64,000 bases of DNA from Candidatus Coxiella mudrowiae (GTDB lineage Bacteria; Pseudomonadota; Gammaproteobacteria; Coxiellales; Coxiellaceae). The stretch spans positions 124,001 to 188,000 of the forward strand of contig CP011126.1 in NCBI GenBank assembly GCA_001077715.1. Reading direction: 5' to 3'. Shown here piece by piece: positions 20,166 through 29,984 of the stretch. The notes under the pieces were generated by a model. It was not told the DNA's origin. It ran no database searches and saw only the letters and a list, made by a program, of their open reading frames with translations. The position numbers were made by a program, and so were the translations under genes. Every line of letters begins with the position of its first letter. Within the stretch, counting starts at the first letter, position 1.

Positions 20166-20322
20166 GAGGTGATTCTACTAGACTGAGATGCAAATCTAAC
20201 CTCCTTCTTTTAAAGACTAACCTCACCTACCTCTTCCTCTTTTCGTTTCTCCTAACTCTACGCACAGAGAAGGGGGAAAAATAGTACCCCTCTGCTTTGG
20301 GAAATCGTTTCTTTGCAATAAA

Positions 20323-20820
20323 TTATTTTTTATTTTTTCGGATGGAGTGGGCTCTTTCTAAAGAAAGACGCATTTGACGTCTCATTTTTGCTTCTTCGAA
20401 ACGTCGTTGTTCGATTTCATTATTAATTGTTAATGGTTTTATTTCTATGGGTTTTAAATTTTTATTGACAGCGACCATTGTGACATAACAAGAATTCGTG
20501 TGACGCTTTTCACCGGTGGTGAGATTTTCGGCGATAATTTTAATGCCGACTTCCATTGAAGAACGGCCTACATAATTGACGTTTGCATAACATGTTACCA
20601 ATTCACCGACGTAAATGGGTTGTTTAAAAAGCACCCCATCAACGGATAGCGTTACAACATAATGTCCGCTATAGCGTGCTGCGCAAGCATAAGCGGTCTG
20701 ATCAATTAATTTAAGAATGTATCCCCCGTGAATATTACCAGAAAAATTTACCTTTTCAGGGGTCATGATCTCAGTGATGGTCAATGAATGTGGGTTCTGA
20801 TGTGGGTTCTGGTATTCCAC
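20323..20820 (-). CDS. Acyl-CoA thioesterase (hotdog fold)
   Basis: A 165-residue hotdog thioesterase, probably hydrolysing cytosolic acyl-CoAs. The family motif NFSGNIHGGYILKLIDQTAY contains the conserved N, HGG and D, followed by VDGVLFKQPIYVGELV and a charged C-terminal helix usual for this acyl-CoA hydrolase group. The chosen ATG overlaps the end of the upstream permease gene by 50 bp. An internal ATG (MTPEKVNF, codon 19, at 20766) would nearly remove the overlap. The N-terminal codons cover a 12-bp direct repeat giving QNPHQNPH, so the extra residues may be non-native. The physiological substrate is unknown. Confidence 0.85.
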   Translation of the reverse strand: MEYQNPHQNPHSLTITEIMTPEKVNFSGNIHGGYILKLIDQTAYACAARYSGHYVVTLSVDGVLFKQPIYVGELVTCYANVNYVGRSSMEVGIKIIAENLTTGEKRHTNSCYVTMVAVNKNLKPIEIKPLTINNEIEQRRFEEAKMRRQMRLSLERAHSIRKNKK

Positions 20821-22429
20821 TTGGTTCTCGCTCCCGTAGGGGCTGATCGAATTCGGGATCTTGAAGAAAACGTTGAGTGAGTTCGGAAGGCAATTTAAAT
20901 TTTATTGCCAGCCAGAAAGTGAAAATACAAAATACACCAATGACAACAAAATCCCAGCCGAAAGTAATAATCCCCTTCCCTCCACCAAAATTGCCGAGAT
21001 AGGAAATCAAAGCAATCCCTAGAAAATAAGGCCATACCCATATAGATGCTCGCCAATGGAAAGCAAATCGCTTATCGGGCTCGATAAAATAACGGTGAAG
21101 AATCAGCACAGCAAGTCCAATGAGTAAAGCAAGTCCAAGCTTAGAAATAATCATCCATCCACTCCAGTAAGTAAGAAGGGTACAGATGTAAAATGCCCCT
21201 GCAGCCCATAATGTCACAGCAGGTAATTTAAATGGCCGGGAATGGTTAGGTAGTTGTTGGCGTAAGGCTAGCAAGCAAATAGGAGCAACGCCATAGGTTA
21301 ATGCCATTAGCGAGGTGAGGAAGGCTATCATACGATTCCATCCTGGTAGTGGTGCAAAGAGGCACATTCCTAAAACAAAATTAGCAATGATAGCAATTGA
21401 AGGGTTTCCTTGAGTAGTTAGGTGTTGAAATAAAAGAGGAATGTGGCGGTTTTTACTCATGCCATACAACGCGCGTGCTCCACTACTGGTGTACATCAAT
21501 GCGGCGGTTAATGGCCCAATGACTGCTCCTAGGTACAATAGAGGAAGCAGAACATCTAAATGTCCTTGATGCACAATCGCGGTAATAGGGCTTGTGCCGT
21601 CTTGCAGGTTTAGGTGTGCCCAGCCATGGGCTAAATTAATGGGTAGAAGCGAAGATAGAAAAGCAAATTGTAGCAAAAGATAAATGATCAAACAAATCAC
21701 TACAGATCCAATAATGGCAAAAGGTAAAGCACGGGAAGGATTTTGGGCCTCCCCAGCCATTTCACAGGCTTGTTTAAATCCATTGAAAGCAAAAACGATG
21801 CCGCCCGTAGTGACTGCCGCAAATATGCCGTGCGTCCCGTAAGGCATGAAAGCGGTATGAGCAGGGTGAATAAGCCGAGAAGGAGCAAAATATAACGCTA
21901 AAATAACTACGGCCACCACTGTGGGGATGGCAATTTTTAAAATGGTTAATGCGCTGTTAAACCGCAATAACCAACGTAAGGAAAAAATATTAATTGCTGA
22001 AATCGTTATCATTAACACCGAAGCTAAAAAATAACCATAGATGGTTAAACCACCATCGCTGTGAACTAAGGAGGGAAAGAAATAGTTTAAATATTGCAGG
22101 ACCGCCTGAACTTCCGTGGAGGCTAATGAGGCGTAGGACAGCCAGATTATCCACGAAAAAAGAAAACTTACTATAGTGCCATGTGTGTAGTGGGGAATAC
22201 GAATACTGGCCCCGGTAATTGGCAACATGGCGCAAAGCTCAGCAAAAACAAAAGCAATAAGGATGGCAGCTATGCCACCAATAAGCCAAGCAAAGATCGC
22301 AGAAGGGCCTGCTAGTTCCGAAATGTAATAAGTAGTAAATAACCATCCTGAACCCAAAATTGCACTTACGGACGTGAGTAACAAAGCAAAAGGTGATATA
22401 GATCTTTTTAGCATAGCCTTAATAGTCAA
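20771..22429 (-). CDS. APC-family amino-acid permease
   Basis: An intact 552-residue inner-membrane transporter with about 12-14 hydrophobic helices. The first helix carries SVSAILGSGWLF, the APC substrate-binding glycine motif. Further marks are FVFAELCAMLPITGAS, FNGFKQACEMAGEAQNPSRA (the conserved E-x-x-NP loop after helix 6) and YTSSGARALYGMSKN. Layout and length resemble aspartate/proton symporters of the YveA/AspP type, but the substrate is inference. Its 3' end overlaps the thioesterase start by 50 bp on the same strand. The contrast with the broken permease just downstream suggests amino-acid import now depends on this one. Confidence 0.88.
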   Translation of the reverse strand: MTIKAMLKRSISPFALLLTSVSAILGSGWLFTTYYISELAGPSAIFAWLIGGIAAILIAFVFAELCAMLPITGASIRIPHYTHGTIVSFLFSWIIWLSYASLASTEVQAVLQYLNYFFPSLVHSDGGLTIYGYFLASVLMITISAINIFSLRWLLRFNSALTILKIAIPTVVAVVILALYFAPSRLIHPAHTAFMPYGTHGIFAAVTTGGIVFAFNGFKQACEMAGEAQNPSRALPFAIIGSVVICLIIYLLLQFAFLSSLLPINLAHGWAHLNLQDGTSPITAIVHQGHLDVLLPLLYLGAVIGPLTAALMYTSSGARALYGMSKNRHIPLLFQHLTTQGNPSIAIIANFVLGMCLFAPLPGWNRMIAFLTSLMALTYGVAPICLLALRQQLPNHSRPFKLPAVTLWAAGAFYICTLLTYWSGWMIISKLGLALLIGLAVLILHRYFIEPDKRFAFHWRASIWVWPYFLGIALISYLGNFGGGKGIITFGWDFVVIGVFCIFTFWLAIKFKLPSELTQRFLQDPEFDQPLREREPSGIPEPTSEPTFIDHH

Positions 22430-22524
22430 CCTGATTATGGCTATATTATCAGTTTTAGAGCCTTCTTAACAGTTTTTAAACAAGCATTGCAGTGAGTTTC
22501 TATAGCCTAGTCTTTTATTTTAGA

Positions 22525-23780
22525 TTATTCTAACTGAATTCTACATTTATATTTACGGGCAAAAACCACCTTTTCTAAAGCCAAAGATTCTGATTCTGGT
22601 TCCAATTGAGTTCGCCGGCGCTGTCTTAATCCAAAAAATCTGCTCTGGTGTGTGTGAGATACATCTTTTGAAAGTGCAGCGAGTTTTAGTCTTTCCCTCG
22701 TCATCGAAAGTATTGAAGCTTGTTGTAGATTAGTATCCCACCACCGAGTTGTTTCCTGTCAATGGTGAGAAATGTACCGACCAATGGCTGCTCTATTCTC
22801 TTCCAAAGTTACCAACTTGAGAAACAAAGGTTCGTATTTCACCCAATGTTCAATGATAAATTCGATAGCTTTCGAATCGGCCGGGTAAGAGAGTACACCT
22901 AGTTATTTTCTCTAATCTGACACAACTTCATTAATGCATTGCCTTGATCGACATTCCATGGACTACCCTCTCCTGCCAGAAGCATCGCACCCCCAAACCA
23001 TACAACCCTTTGCAACCCTTTGCTATCACCGATTTCTGCTGCTTTCTGAAAAGTTTTCGTGCTCCTTTCCAATCCTGCATTCCGGCCATCGCCCTTATTA
23101 AACCATAAAAGCCAAATTAACGATTGCTCTGGAAACACCGCTCTTAACAGATTTTTGCACCAAGCGGCGCTCTTTAAAGTGAATACCCAAATTATTTAAA
23201 GTGAATACCCAAATTATTTGGGCATTTGAACAACCGGATAAAGCAGTGTCCTTGTAAATAGACTATCGCTTCTTTGGGATAGGTTTTTTCTTGGCTTTCC
23301 TTTCTGAGAAGACACGCCAAATTATTTTTAGCTTACAGATTACCCTCTTCAGCGGCTTTCCTATAAAGATTTTTAGCGAGTTAAAGATTTTTGGCGAGTT
23401 TGGTATCTTTTGATAACACATTCTCCGAACTCATATAGCACCCCATCTTCGTTTTGGCCGTAGTATGTCCCTCGCTAGCAGCCGCCTCATAGGAATTAAT
23501 AGCCCTTCCCTAAATTGGGTGGAATCTCTGCGTTGTAAGCTATTCCTAATAAAAATTGGGAATCGGGTATAGGGGGAAGGAAGTGCTTGGATAAATTTAA
23601 AAAAATTCCTTTGTTGATCCATGGGTTTATAGGATTGCAGATTCGGTAGTTTCGACAAAATTAAACTTTTCTTTTGCGGCATCTCCTGTTGCTGCGAGGG
23701 TAGGTCTTGGCTAACTTAACTAAATTTTCAGAATGAGATTTATCAAAAGCTTTAATATGAATAATAGCTCCTATTATGTC
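22525..23780 (-). pseudogene. Sel1-repeat protein, broken
   Basis: Minus-strand fragments show Sel1-type repeats: FQKAAEIGDSKGLQRVVWFG and AMLLAGEGSPWNVDQGNALM in one frame, and ASEGHTTAKTKMGCYMSSEN-like and KAAEEGNL-like pieces in others. A C-terminal extension (SKAIEFIIEHWVKYEPLFLK ... ALEKVVFARKYKCRIQLE) ends at 22525. Stops, frameshifts and a 22-bp tandem duplication (23173-23216) disrupt it. Sel1 proteins often act as host-interaction or signalling scaffolds in Legionellales; the specific role is unknown. A second Sel1 fragment is at 50167. Confidence 0.7.
23173..23216. repeat. 22-bp tandem duplication
   Basis: Two exact copies of a 22-bp unit beginning TTTAAAGTGAATACCC (23173-23194 and 23195-23216), inside the Sel1 pseudogene. 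Confidence 0.92.
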
Positions 23781-23994
23781 CATCACGTATGAGTAAAAAC
23801 CTTAATTTTTTCGTTAAAAACTCATATATAAGAATAAAATTAAGTAATTATGAGCCAATTTTTCGGGCTACTCGGTTCTCTTGGCCATTTTTTATTTGTC
23901 GTGTACTGAGCTTGTTTTCCACAAAAGATATTCTCTTCCTATCCATAGAATCTTTGCTCTCCCTTTTAAATAAAGTTGCCTTTTATGGCAAGCC

Positions 23995-24026
23995 GATTAT
24001 GATGGGGTCTGATTATGATGGGGTCT
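23995..24026. repeat. 16-bp tandem duplication in the polA leader
   Basis: GATTATGATGGGGTCT occurs twice head to tail, ending one base before the polA ATG. The only ribosome-binding-like G-rich stretch (GATGGGG) is inside the unit, so the leader now has two. Confidence 0.9.
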
Positions 24027-24027
24027 T

Positions 24028-26718
24028 ATGATCAATAAAACTACTAAACCATTCATCCTGGTGGACGGTTCCTCTTATCTCTTTCGAGCCTACTATGCAT
24101 TACCACCATTGACCACCACCAAGGGGCATCCGACGGGGGCGATGTATGGAGTCATCAATATGCTGCGAAAATTAATGACGGAGTATCAACCCGAGTATAT
24201 CGCCGTCATATTTGACCCCAAAGGAAAAACATTTCGCAATGAGCTCTATAGCGACTATAAAGCGAATCGACGAGAAATGCCGGGTGAACTTTCTCAGCAA
24301 ATAAAACCATTGTTTGAAATTATCAAAGCGCTTGGGTTTCCGCTCATAATTAAAGCTGGTTATGAGGCTGATGACGTTATTGCTACCTTAGCTAAGAAAG
24401 CTAAAGAAGAGGGATTGTCGGTTTTAGTTTCTACGGGCGATAAAGATTTAGCGCAAATCGTCAATGATCACGTTACTTTAGTTAACACGATGACAGACCG
24501 TCTTTTAAATCCTGCTGGCGTGGTAGAAAAATTCGGTGTTCCTCCTGAAAAAATTATTGATTATTTAAGTTTAACCGGAGATAACACCGACAATATTCCT
24601 GGCATTCCCAAAGTGGGTCCTAAAACTGCTGTTAAATGGCTAAATGAATATAGCTCGCTTGAAAATATTCAAAAACAGGCTCACGAAATAAAAGGTGAAG
24701 TGGGAAAAAATCTTCGCGCTCATTTACATGAATTACCATTAATGCGTCAATTGGTTACAGTGATTTCCGATTTACCTTTGGAAGAAAAGCCAACGGATTT
24801 GAAATTAGGATCTAAAAACCTCGAAAAATTAATTGAATTATTTACTACCTACGAATTTAAATCCTGGCTCGCAGAAATTTTAGCGCAAGAAATGATTAGA
24901 TCTCCTTCTGCCACGAATTATATTACTATCTCTGACAAAAAAACTTTTGAAAAATGGGCAAAGAAATTAATAAACGCCCAAGAATTTGCTTTTCATACAC
25001 AGACTACTAACTCTTCTGCTTTAGAAGCGAGTTTAGTCGGAGTTTCATTTGCCATTAAACCTAATGAAGCGGCTTATCTTCCTGTGGGCCATAGTTATGC
25101 TAACGCCCCGATTCAACTCGAAAAAACTTGGGTCCTGCAACAATTAAAACCTATTATTGGCGATTCAAAAAAAACAATTATTGGGCAGAATTTAAAATAT
25201 GACAGTCAAGTGCTAGCCAAAGAAGGATTAAACATCAAAGCAAAAATGTATGATACTCAACTGGAATCTTATATTTTAAATAGCAGTAGTAGTCAACATG
25301 ATTTGGATACTTTGGCTTTGCATTATCTCGGGCGTTCAACAATTAAATTTGAAGATGTTGCGGGGAAAGGGGCTAAACAAATTAACTTTAATTTAGTTTC
25401 CATTGATAAAGCATCGGCTTATGCAGCTGAAGATGCGGATGTAACCTTACAATTGCATCATAGATTAATGCCACTGATCGAAAAAGAAAAAAAATTAAAG
25501 AAAGTTTTTAACGCAATTGAAATGCCACTCATGCCTATTTTAATGCAAATGGAAATGCACGGCGTATTAATTGACGCCCAAATGTTGCGTTCACAAAGCG
25601 ATGGATTGAAACAGCGCATTAACCAGCTCGAACAAGAAGCTTACAAATTGGCGGGACAAGAATTTAATCTAGGTTCACCTAAACAATTACAAAACGTTTT
25701 TTATAAAGAATTAAAACTACCCATATTTAAAAAAACTCCTGGAGGTCAGCCTTCGACGGCGGAAAATGTGTTGCAAGATTTAGCGCTCGATTATCCCTTG
25801 CCGAAAATCATTTTGGAGCACCGAAGCCTTAGTAAATTAAAATCGACTTATACCGATCGTCTACCTGAGCAGGTGAATTCATTAACCGGTCGAGTACACA
25901 CGTCCTACAATCAGACTGTTACTTCGACAGGCCGTTTATCTTCGAATAACCCTAATTTGCAAAATATCCCTATTCGTACCGACGAAGGCCGGAAAATCAG
26001 ACGTGCTTTTATTGCACCCTCGAGCGCTCGTATCGTGGCGGCAGATTATTCACAAGTGGAATTGCGTATTATTGCCCATATTTCACAAGACCATGGGTTA
26101 ATTAAGGCATTCGAAAAAGAATGGGATATTCATAGTGCCACTGCCTCTGAAGTTTTTGGAGTGCCATTGGAACAGGTCACTTTGGAGCAACGCCGCCGTG
26201 CCAAGGCAATTAATTTTGGATTGTTGTATGGCATGTCGAGTTTTGCTTTAGGGCGCCAACTGGGTATTGAGCGCGAGCTGGCCCAAGGGTACATCGATAT
26301 TTACTTTAAACGCTATCCCAAAGTCCACGAATATATGCAGAAAATTCGCACTATCGCTGCTGAACAAGGTTATGTGGAAACCTTGTTCGGGCGACGTGTG
26401 TACCTTCCCAACATTAATGCTTCTAATCTTCAACGCCGTCGGGCTGCTGAACGTGCTGCGATTAATGCGCCTATGCAGGGCACGGCGGCGGATATCATCA
26501 AAATCGCTATGATCAAAGTTAATGATTGGCTCAAGTATAATACAGATAACGCCCATTTGATCATGCAGGTGCACGACGAGCTTGTTTTTGAGGTCGATGA
26601 AAAAGATCTCGATCATGTGGTTCCGAAAATCAAAAAAGCCATGGAAGAAGCTTCCTCCCTTTCGGTGCCGCTGGTGGTTGATATTGGAGTCGGCAGCAAT
26701 TGGGATGAGGCACATTAG
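24028..26718 (+). CDS. polA: DNA polymerase I with altered proofreading site
   Basis: Fills gaps and removes RNA primers. The 896-residue protein has all three domains. The 5' nuclease (1-290) keeps LVDGSSYLF, FDPKGKTFR, EADDVIATL, STGDKDLAQ and GDNTDNIPG. The polymerase (490-896) keeps VAADYSQVELR, the O helix RRRAKAINFGLLYGMS and QVHDELVFEV. In the 3'-5' exonuclease domain the first motif, DxE in E. coli (D355, E357), reads FAFHTQT with H323 and Q325, while NLKYD and YAAEDAD are retained. Loss of both acidic metal ligands predicts no proofreading; alanine changes at the same two residues define exo-minus Klenow. The start follows a 16-bp duplicated leader. Confidence 0.96.
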   Translation: MINKTTKPFILVDGSSYLFRAYYALPPLTTTKGHPTGAMYGVINMLRKLMTEYQPEYIAVIFDPKGKTFRNELYSDYKANRREMPGELSQQIKPLFEIIKALGFPLIIKAGYEADDVIATLAKKAKEEGLSVLVSTGDKDLAQIVNDHVTLVNTMTDRLLNPAGVVEKFGVPPEKIIDYLSLTGDNTDNIPGIPKVGPKTAVKWLNEYSSLENIQKQAHEIKGEVGKNLRAHLHELPLMRQLVTVISDLPLEEKPTDLKLGSKNLEKLIELFTTYEFKSWLAEILAQEMIRSPSATNYITISDKKTFEKWAKKLINAQEFAFHTQTTNSSALEASLVGVSFAIKPNEAAYLPVGHSYANAPIQLEKTWVLQQLKPIIGDSKKTIIGQNLKYDSQVLAKEGLNIKAKMYDTQLESYILNSSSSQHDLDTLALHYLGRSTIKFEDVAGKGAKQINFNLVSIDKASAYAAEDADVTLQLHHRLMPLIEKEKKLKKVFNAIEMPLMPILMQMEMHGVLIDAQMLRSQSDGLKQRINQLEQEAYKLAGQEFNLGSPKQLQNVFYKELKLPIFKKTPGGQPSTAENVLQDLALDYPLPKIILEHRSLSKLKSTYTDRLPEQVNSLTGRVHTSYNQTVTSTGRLSSNNPNLQNIPIRTDEGRKIRRAFIAPSSARIVAADYSQVELRIIAHISQDHGLIKAFEKEWDIHSATASEVFGVPLEQVTLEQRRRAKAINFGLLYGMSSFALGRQLGIERELAQGYIDIYFKRYPKVHEYMQKIRTIAAEQGYVETLFGRRVYLPNINASNLQRRRAAERAAINAPMQGTAADIIKIAMIKVNDWLKYNTDNAHLIMQVHDELVFEVDEKDLDHVVPKIKKAMEEASSLSVPLVVDIGVGSNWDEAH

Positions 26719-26727
26719 GGTTTATGG

Positions 26728-27872
26728 CGTTAACTCCCCTATTGATATTAAACGTTATCCTTGCCATTTGCCATTGATTGGTCAGGAGGGAAGGCAAGCG
26801 CGACTTTTAAATGCGCGTATTCTCTGTGTTGGTGCGTGCTGTGGGGGGGGGATTGGGTTCTTCTGTATTACAATATTTAGCAGCGGCAGGTATTGGCACC
26901 TTGGGCATTATTGATGGCGATCAAGTGGAAGTATCGAACTTTCAACGACAAGTCATTTTTACACCTAAATGATGTTGGCAAGCATAAAGCGATTCAAGCA
27001 AAATATTTCCTTGAACGATTTAATCCTTCATTGCAAATAATTACTTATGAAACTTTTATAAGCGAAGATAATGCAGAAAAAACAGTGCACGATTTTGAAA
27101 TTATTTTTATCGATTGCACGGATAATTATCGCTTCCATTATTTATTGAATGATGTTTGCGTTAAATTTAAAAAACCATTAATTTCAGCCAGTATTTATCA
27201 ATTTCAGGGACAATGTAGCGTCTTTAATTATCAAGATGGCCCATTTTACCGTTGTTTATATGAAACATCTTCAGAAGAACTTACTGCTAATTGTGAATTA
27301 GGGGGTGTTCTAGGTGTATTGCCTGGAATTTTAGGTGGTATTCAAGCCACCGAGGCTATAAAAATTTTACTAAGCAAAGAAAAAATGCTATCCGGGCGAC
27401 TGCTAGCCATCGATGATTTATCGATAAGGATATAAAGATTTATTATACTCAAAAATCCTCGGCCCGTGTTGTGTTGAGGGTAAATCAGTCAGTGATCTTT
27501 TCCCAAAAGACAAGGATCGGGGACAAATTCAGGAAATAGAAGTTACAAAGCTCTCTCAGTGGTTAGAAAAATCAAACTCAGACATTTTATATTATTTATA
27601 TTAATTGATATGCGTGAACTCTATGAAAGAGATATCTGTCATATTGGCGGACTAACATATTCCGTTACAGGAACTTAACGCGTTTCTAACGATATTACCG
27701 AAAGATAAACTTATCGTTTGTTATTGCAAATCTGGTCAGCGTAACCGTTTCGCTGCACAATTACTAAAAGATAGTGGGTTTACCCAAGTTTCAAGCTTAC
27801 AAAGGAGGCATGCTTACCTAGATCGATTTCATCGACCCTTCGGCTAGTGAGGCTACTAATTGTCTGCTATAA
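26728..27872 (+). pseudogene. ThiF/MoeB-type adenylyltransferase with rhodanese domain, broken
   Basis: Remnant of a sulfur-carrier activating enzyme. The start is damaged (DIKRYPCHLPLIGQEG), the nucleotide-binding GAGGLGSS loop is replaced by a nine-G run (26843-26851), and [20 protein letters not shown] runs into a frameshift. A longer open part reads IIFIDCTDNYRFHYLLND, FYRCLYETSSEELTANCELG and GGVLGVLPGILGGIQATEAI, typical of MoeB/ThiF. The C-terminal rhodanese part (LIDMRELYERDICHIGG, then IVYCKSGQRNRFAAQLLKDS-like) is broken too, including a TAG in place of a Trp codon. The zinc cysteine pairs are incomplete. It follows polA. Confidence 0.82.
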
Positions 27873-28057
27873 CCCGTCGAATTCGTAAGCTTTCATATAA
27901 CTCTAAAGACTATAACTAAATATAAGTAGAGCTGGTTTCTGATCCCATGAGGGGGGATCAAGCGGGGAACCGCTACCGGTCAATAAGTTGGCTAATTTAT
28001 GAACAGTTAGTATAGTGGCCATACTCCTAGTTTCCAGATTTAATGGGAAAAATTTTA

Positions 28058-28465
28058 ATGTTACTAACTTCAAAGTTTAAAAAACTAACTCGAGTTTAGA
28101 CCTTTTTAGCTGTCTCAAGTATGGCTTTATTGCTTCAAAAAACTGTTTTGGCGACTATACGCGTTAATTTTATATAAAGAACATTTCTAAATCTTCTTGG
28201 GTTGTTTCTTACTCACCTAATCCCCTATCAGGGGGATGTGAGATTTGACAATGGTTGTCCTGAAAACGGGCCTTGTACTATCCCGGACCGCCAAACGGTA
28301 GCAATTGTTATTACAACACCTTATGGGAATGCCGATGGCCTTGTTAAGATTGAGGACAAAAATGGAGTAAGTTGTACTTACGAACATGATAATGGAACCA
28401 CGGGTCAGTGTCCCTGGATTATCTATGACTTATCCATGACTGCCGTACGTTTGCTGCTGCAGTGA
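28058..28465 (+). pseudogene. Small secreted protein, broken
   Basis: An ATG at 28058 opens a signal-peptide-like stretch (KFKKLTRV-stop-TFLAVSSMALLLQKTVLA) in the same frame as a readable mature part: GDVRFDNGCPENGPC, RQTVAIVITTPYGNADGLVK, GVSCTYEHDNGTTGQCPW, ending at 28465. Two in-frame stops interrupt it. Four cysteines in the mature part suggest disulfides and periplasmic or external location. I do not recognise the family. Confidence 0.5.
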
Positions 28466-28506
28466 ATAACCTTCATAATAGCGATATTTATATTTTCTCT
28501 AATTTT

Positions 28507-28550
<44 letters not shown>

Positions 28551-28659
28551 AAGATCTAATGATTGATATAATGAAGAAGCTAAGGAACGGCTTTTTTTCT
28601 TTGTAATAATTTGATTAAAGGATTAATCATTTACTCTGATTAGGCATTTTGTCCTGTCT

Positions 28660-29922
28660 TCCAATTTGTTAAACACTGGATTTAAGCTTTGGGATTGCTC
28701 TGAACATAGGGTCTCTTATGGTCCCTTTGTTCTGAGTGCTATTGATGGGATGAGCTTGAGTCTTCTTTTTCTCGTCGTTTTAAATGCCATCATCATCGAC
28801 AGGCATTCTGATTTTTTATCGGCAGTGACTTCGTAGCCACCCGAGATTTTTTATGGGTTGATGACCGTGGGTATTTTTATAGTGTGCTAGATTTAGGGAG
28901 ATTTTTCTGATACGATAGGTCAGAAAACCATTATTAATTTACTTAATGGGATCGTTTCTCAGTTATTTATTGTCGGCCTTTGCGGTAGTTATCCATAGTT
29001 TGGTCTTTTTAATCTTGGGACGAGTGATTGCCACCTTTACAGCAGGTAGCCAGCCCATTGTGCAAGCTGCGATTGTGGATGTCAGTTCTGAGGAACATAA
29101 AGCGCGAAATATTGGATTGATCTTACTTATCAATCTCATTAGGCTTTATCATTGGCCCGATTATTGGAGGCGTTCTGTCAGATAGCCGTTTTGTAAGTTG
29201 GTTTGGATTTTCGACACCGCTTTATTTTTCTTCTTTAATTTCATTGTTCAATGCATTTTTATTATGCTGTCTGTTTAAAGAAACCTTCAAACAGACAGGG
29301 AAAGTGCGTATTCGATTTCATTTTCATTATGCAGTAAATATTTTTATTTCGGCTCAAGCATGAAAAAAATCAAAAATTATCCATTGTTTTTATTGGTGAT
29401 AATTTATGGCTGGAATAATTTTTTTCCTTCATTTCGATGTTTATTTTACACTGCTACATATAATACCACTTTAAAGGTTTCCTTACTGCTCGCTGATATG
29501 GGAATCAGTTTTAGCATCGGTTGTGGTTATTTAGTCGATTACTTTGTAAAGCAATTTTGATTGAAAGCGGTTATAACCATCAGTTTTTTTTGACTGCTTT
29601 ATTTTATAGCCTTAATTGTCCTGACCCACGAGGTTTTGTTTATTTGTAGATTTTAATGGTGTTCGTAGAGATTTCAATCGCTGTCGTTTATTCATCAATT
29701 ATTCCTTGTTTTATAATTCAAGTGAGCGAAAACGAACAAGGATGGGTGATGGGCGTCACTGGCGGCATTATGGCATTGTGTTTTGGCCTCACTTCCTTTT
29801 TAACCGCTTATTTGGTGAGTTATGGTGTAAATATTACTATGATTTGGCCTCTGGTAGCGGGCATGGTTGTGAGTGGTCTTAATGGTGCTCATTTTAAAGT
29901 TCCTGTAATATTAATTCAATAA
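28660..29922 (+). pseudogene. Major facilitator superfamily transporter, broken
   Basis: Fragments in several frames give a 12-helix-type MFS carrier: GDFSDTIGQKTIINL (the motif A loop region), MGSFLSYLLSAFAVVIHSLV, FLILGRVIATFTAGSQPIVQ, AAIVDVSSEEHKARNIGLIL and, after a frameshift, GFIIGPIIGGVLSD. The second half includes IMVFVEISIAVVYSSIIPCF and EQGWVMGVTGGIMALCFGLT. Multiple frameshifts and stops. The TetA-like layout suggests a drug or small-solute exporter; the substrate cannot be assigned. Confidence 0.78.
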
Positions 29923-29984
29923 GCAGGTACTTTAAGATGCATCATCGGGAAACGGCATATTGAAAGGATTCTTCTAAAATGTGC

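Noticed and set aside
23789-24031. Open frame of 80 codons just before polA
   Set aside because: No Shine-Dalgarno, no recognisable motif, and it ends in the duplicated polA leader; chance frame in AT-rich DNA.
26248-26715. Long minus-strand open frame of 155 codons at the polA 3' end
   Set aside because: It is fully antisense to the highly conserved polymerase domain; a shadow of polA codon structure.
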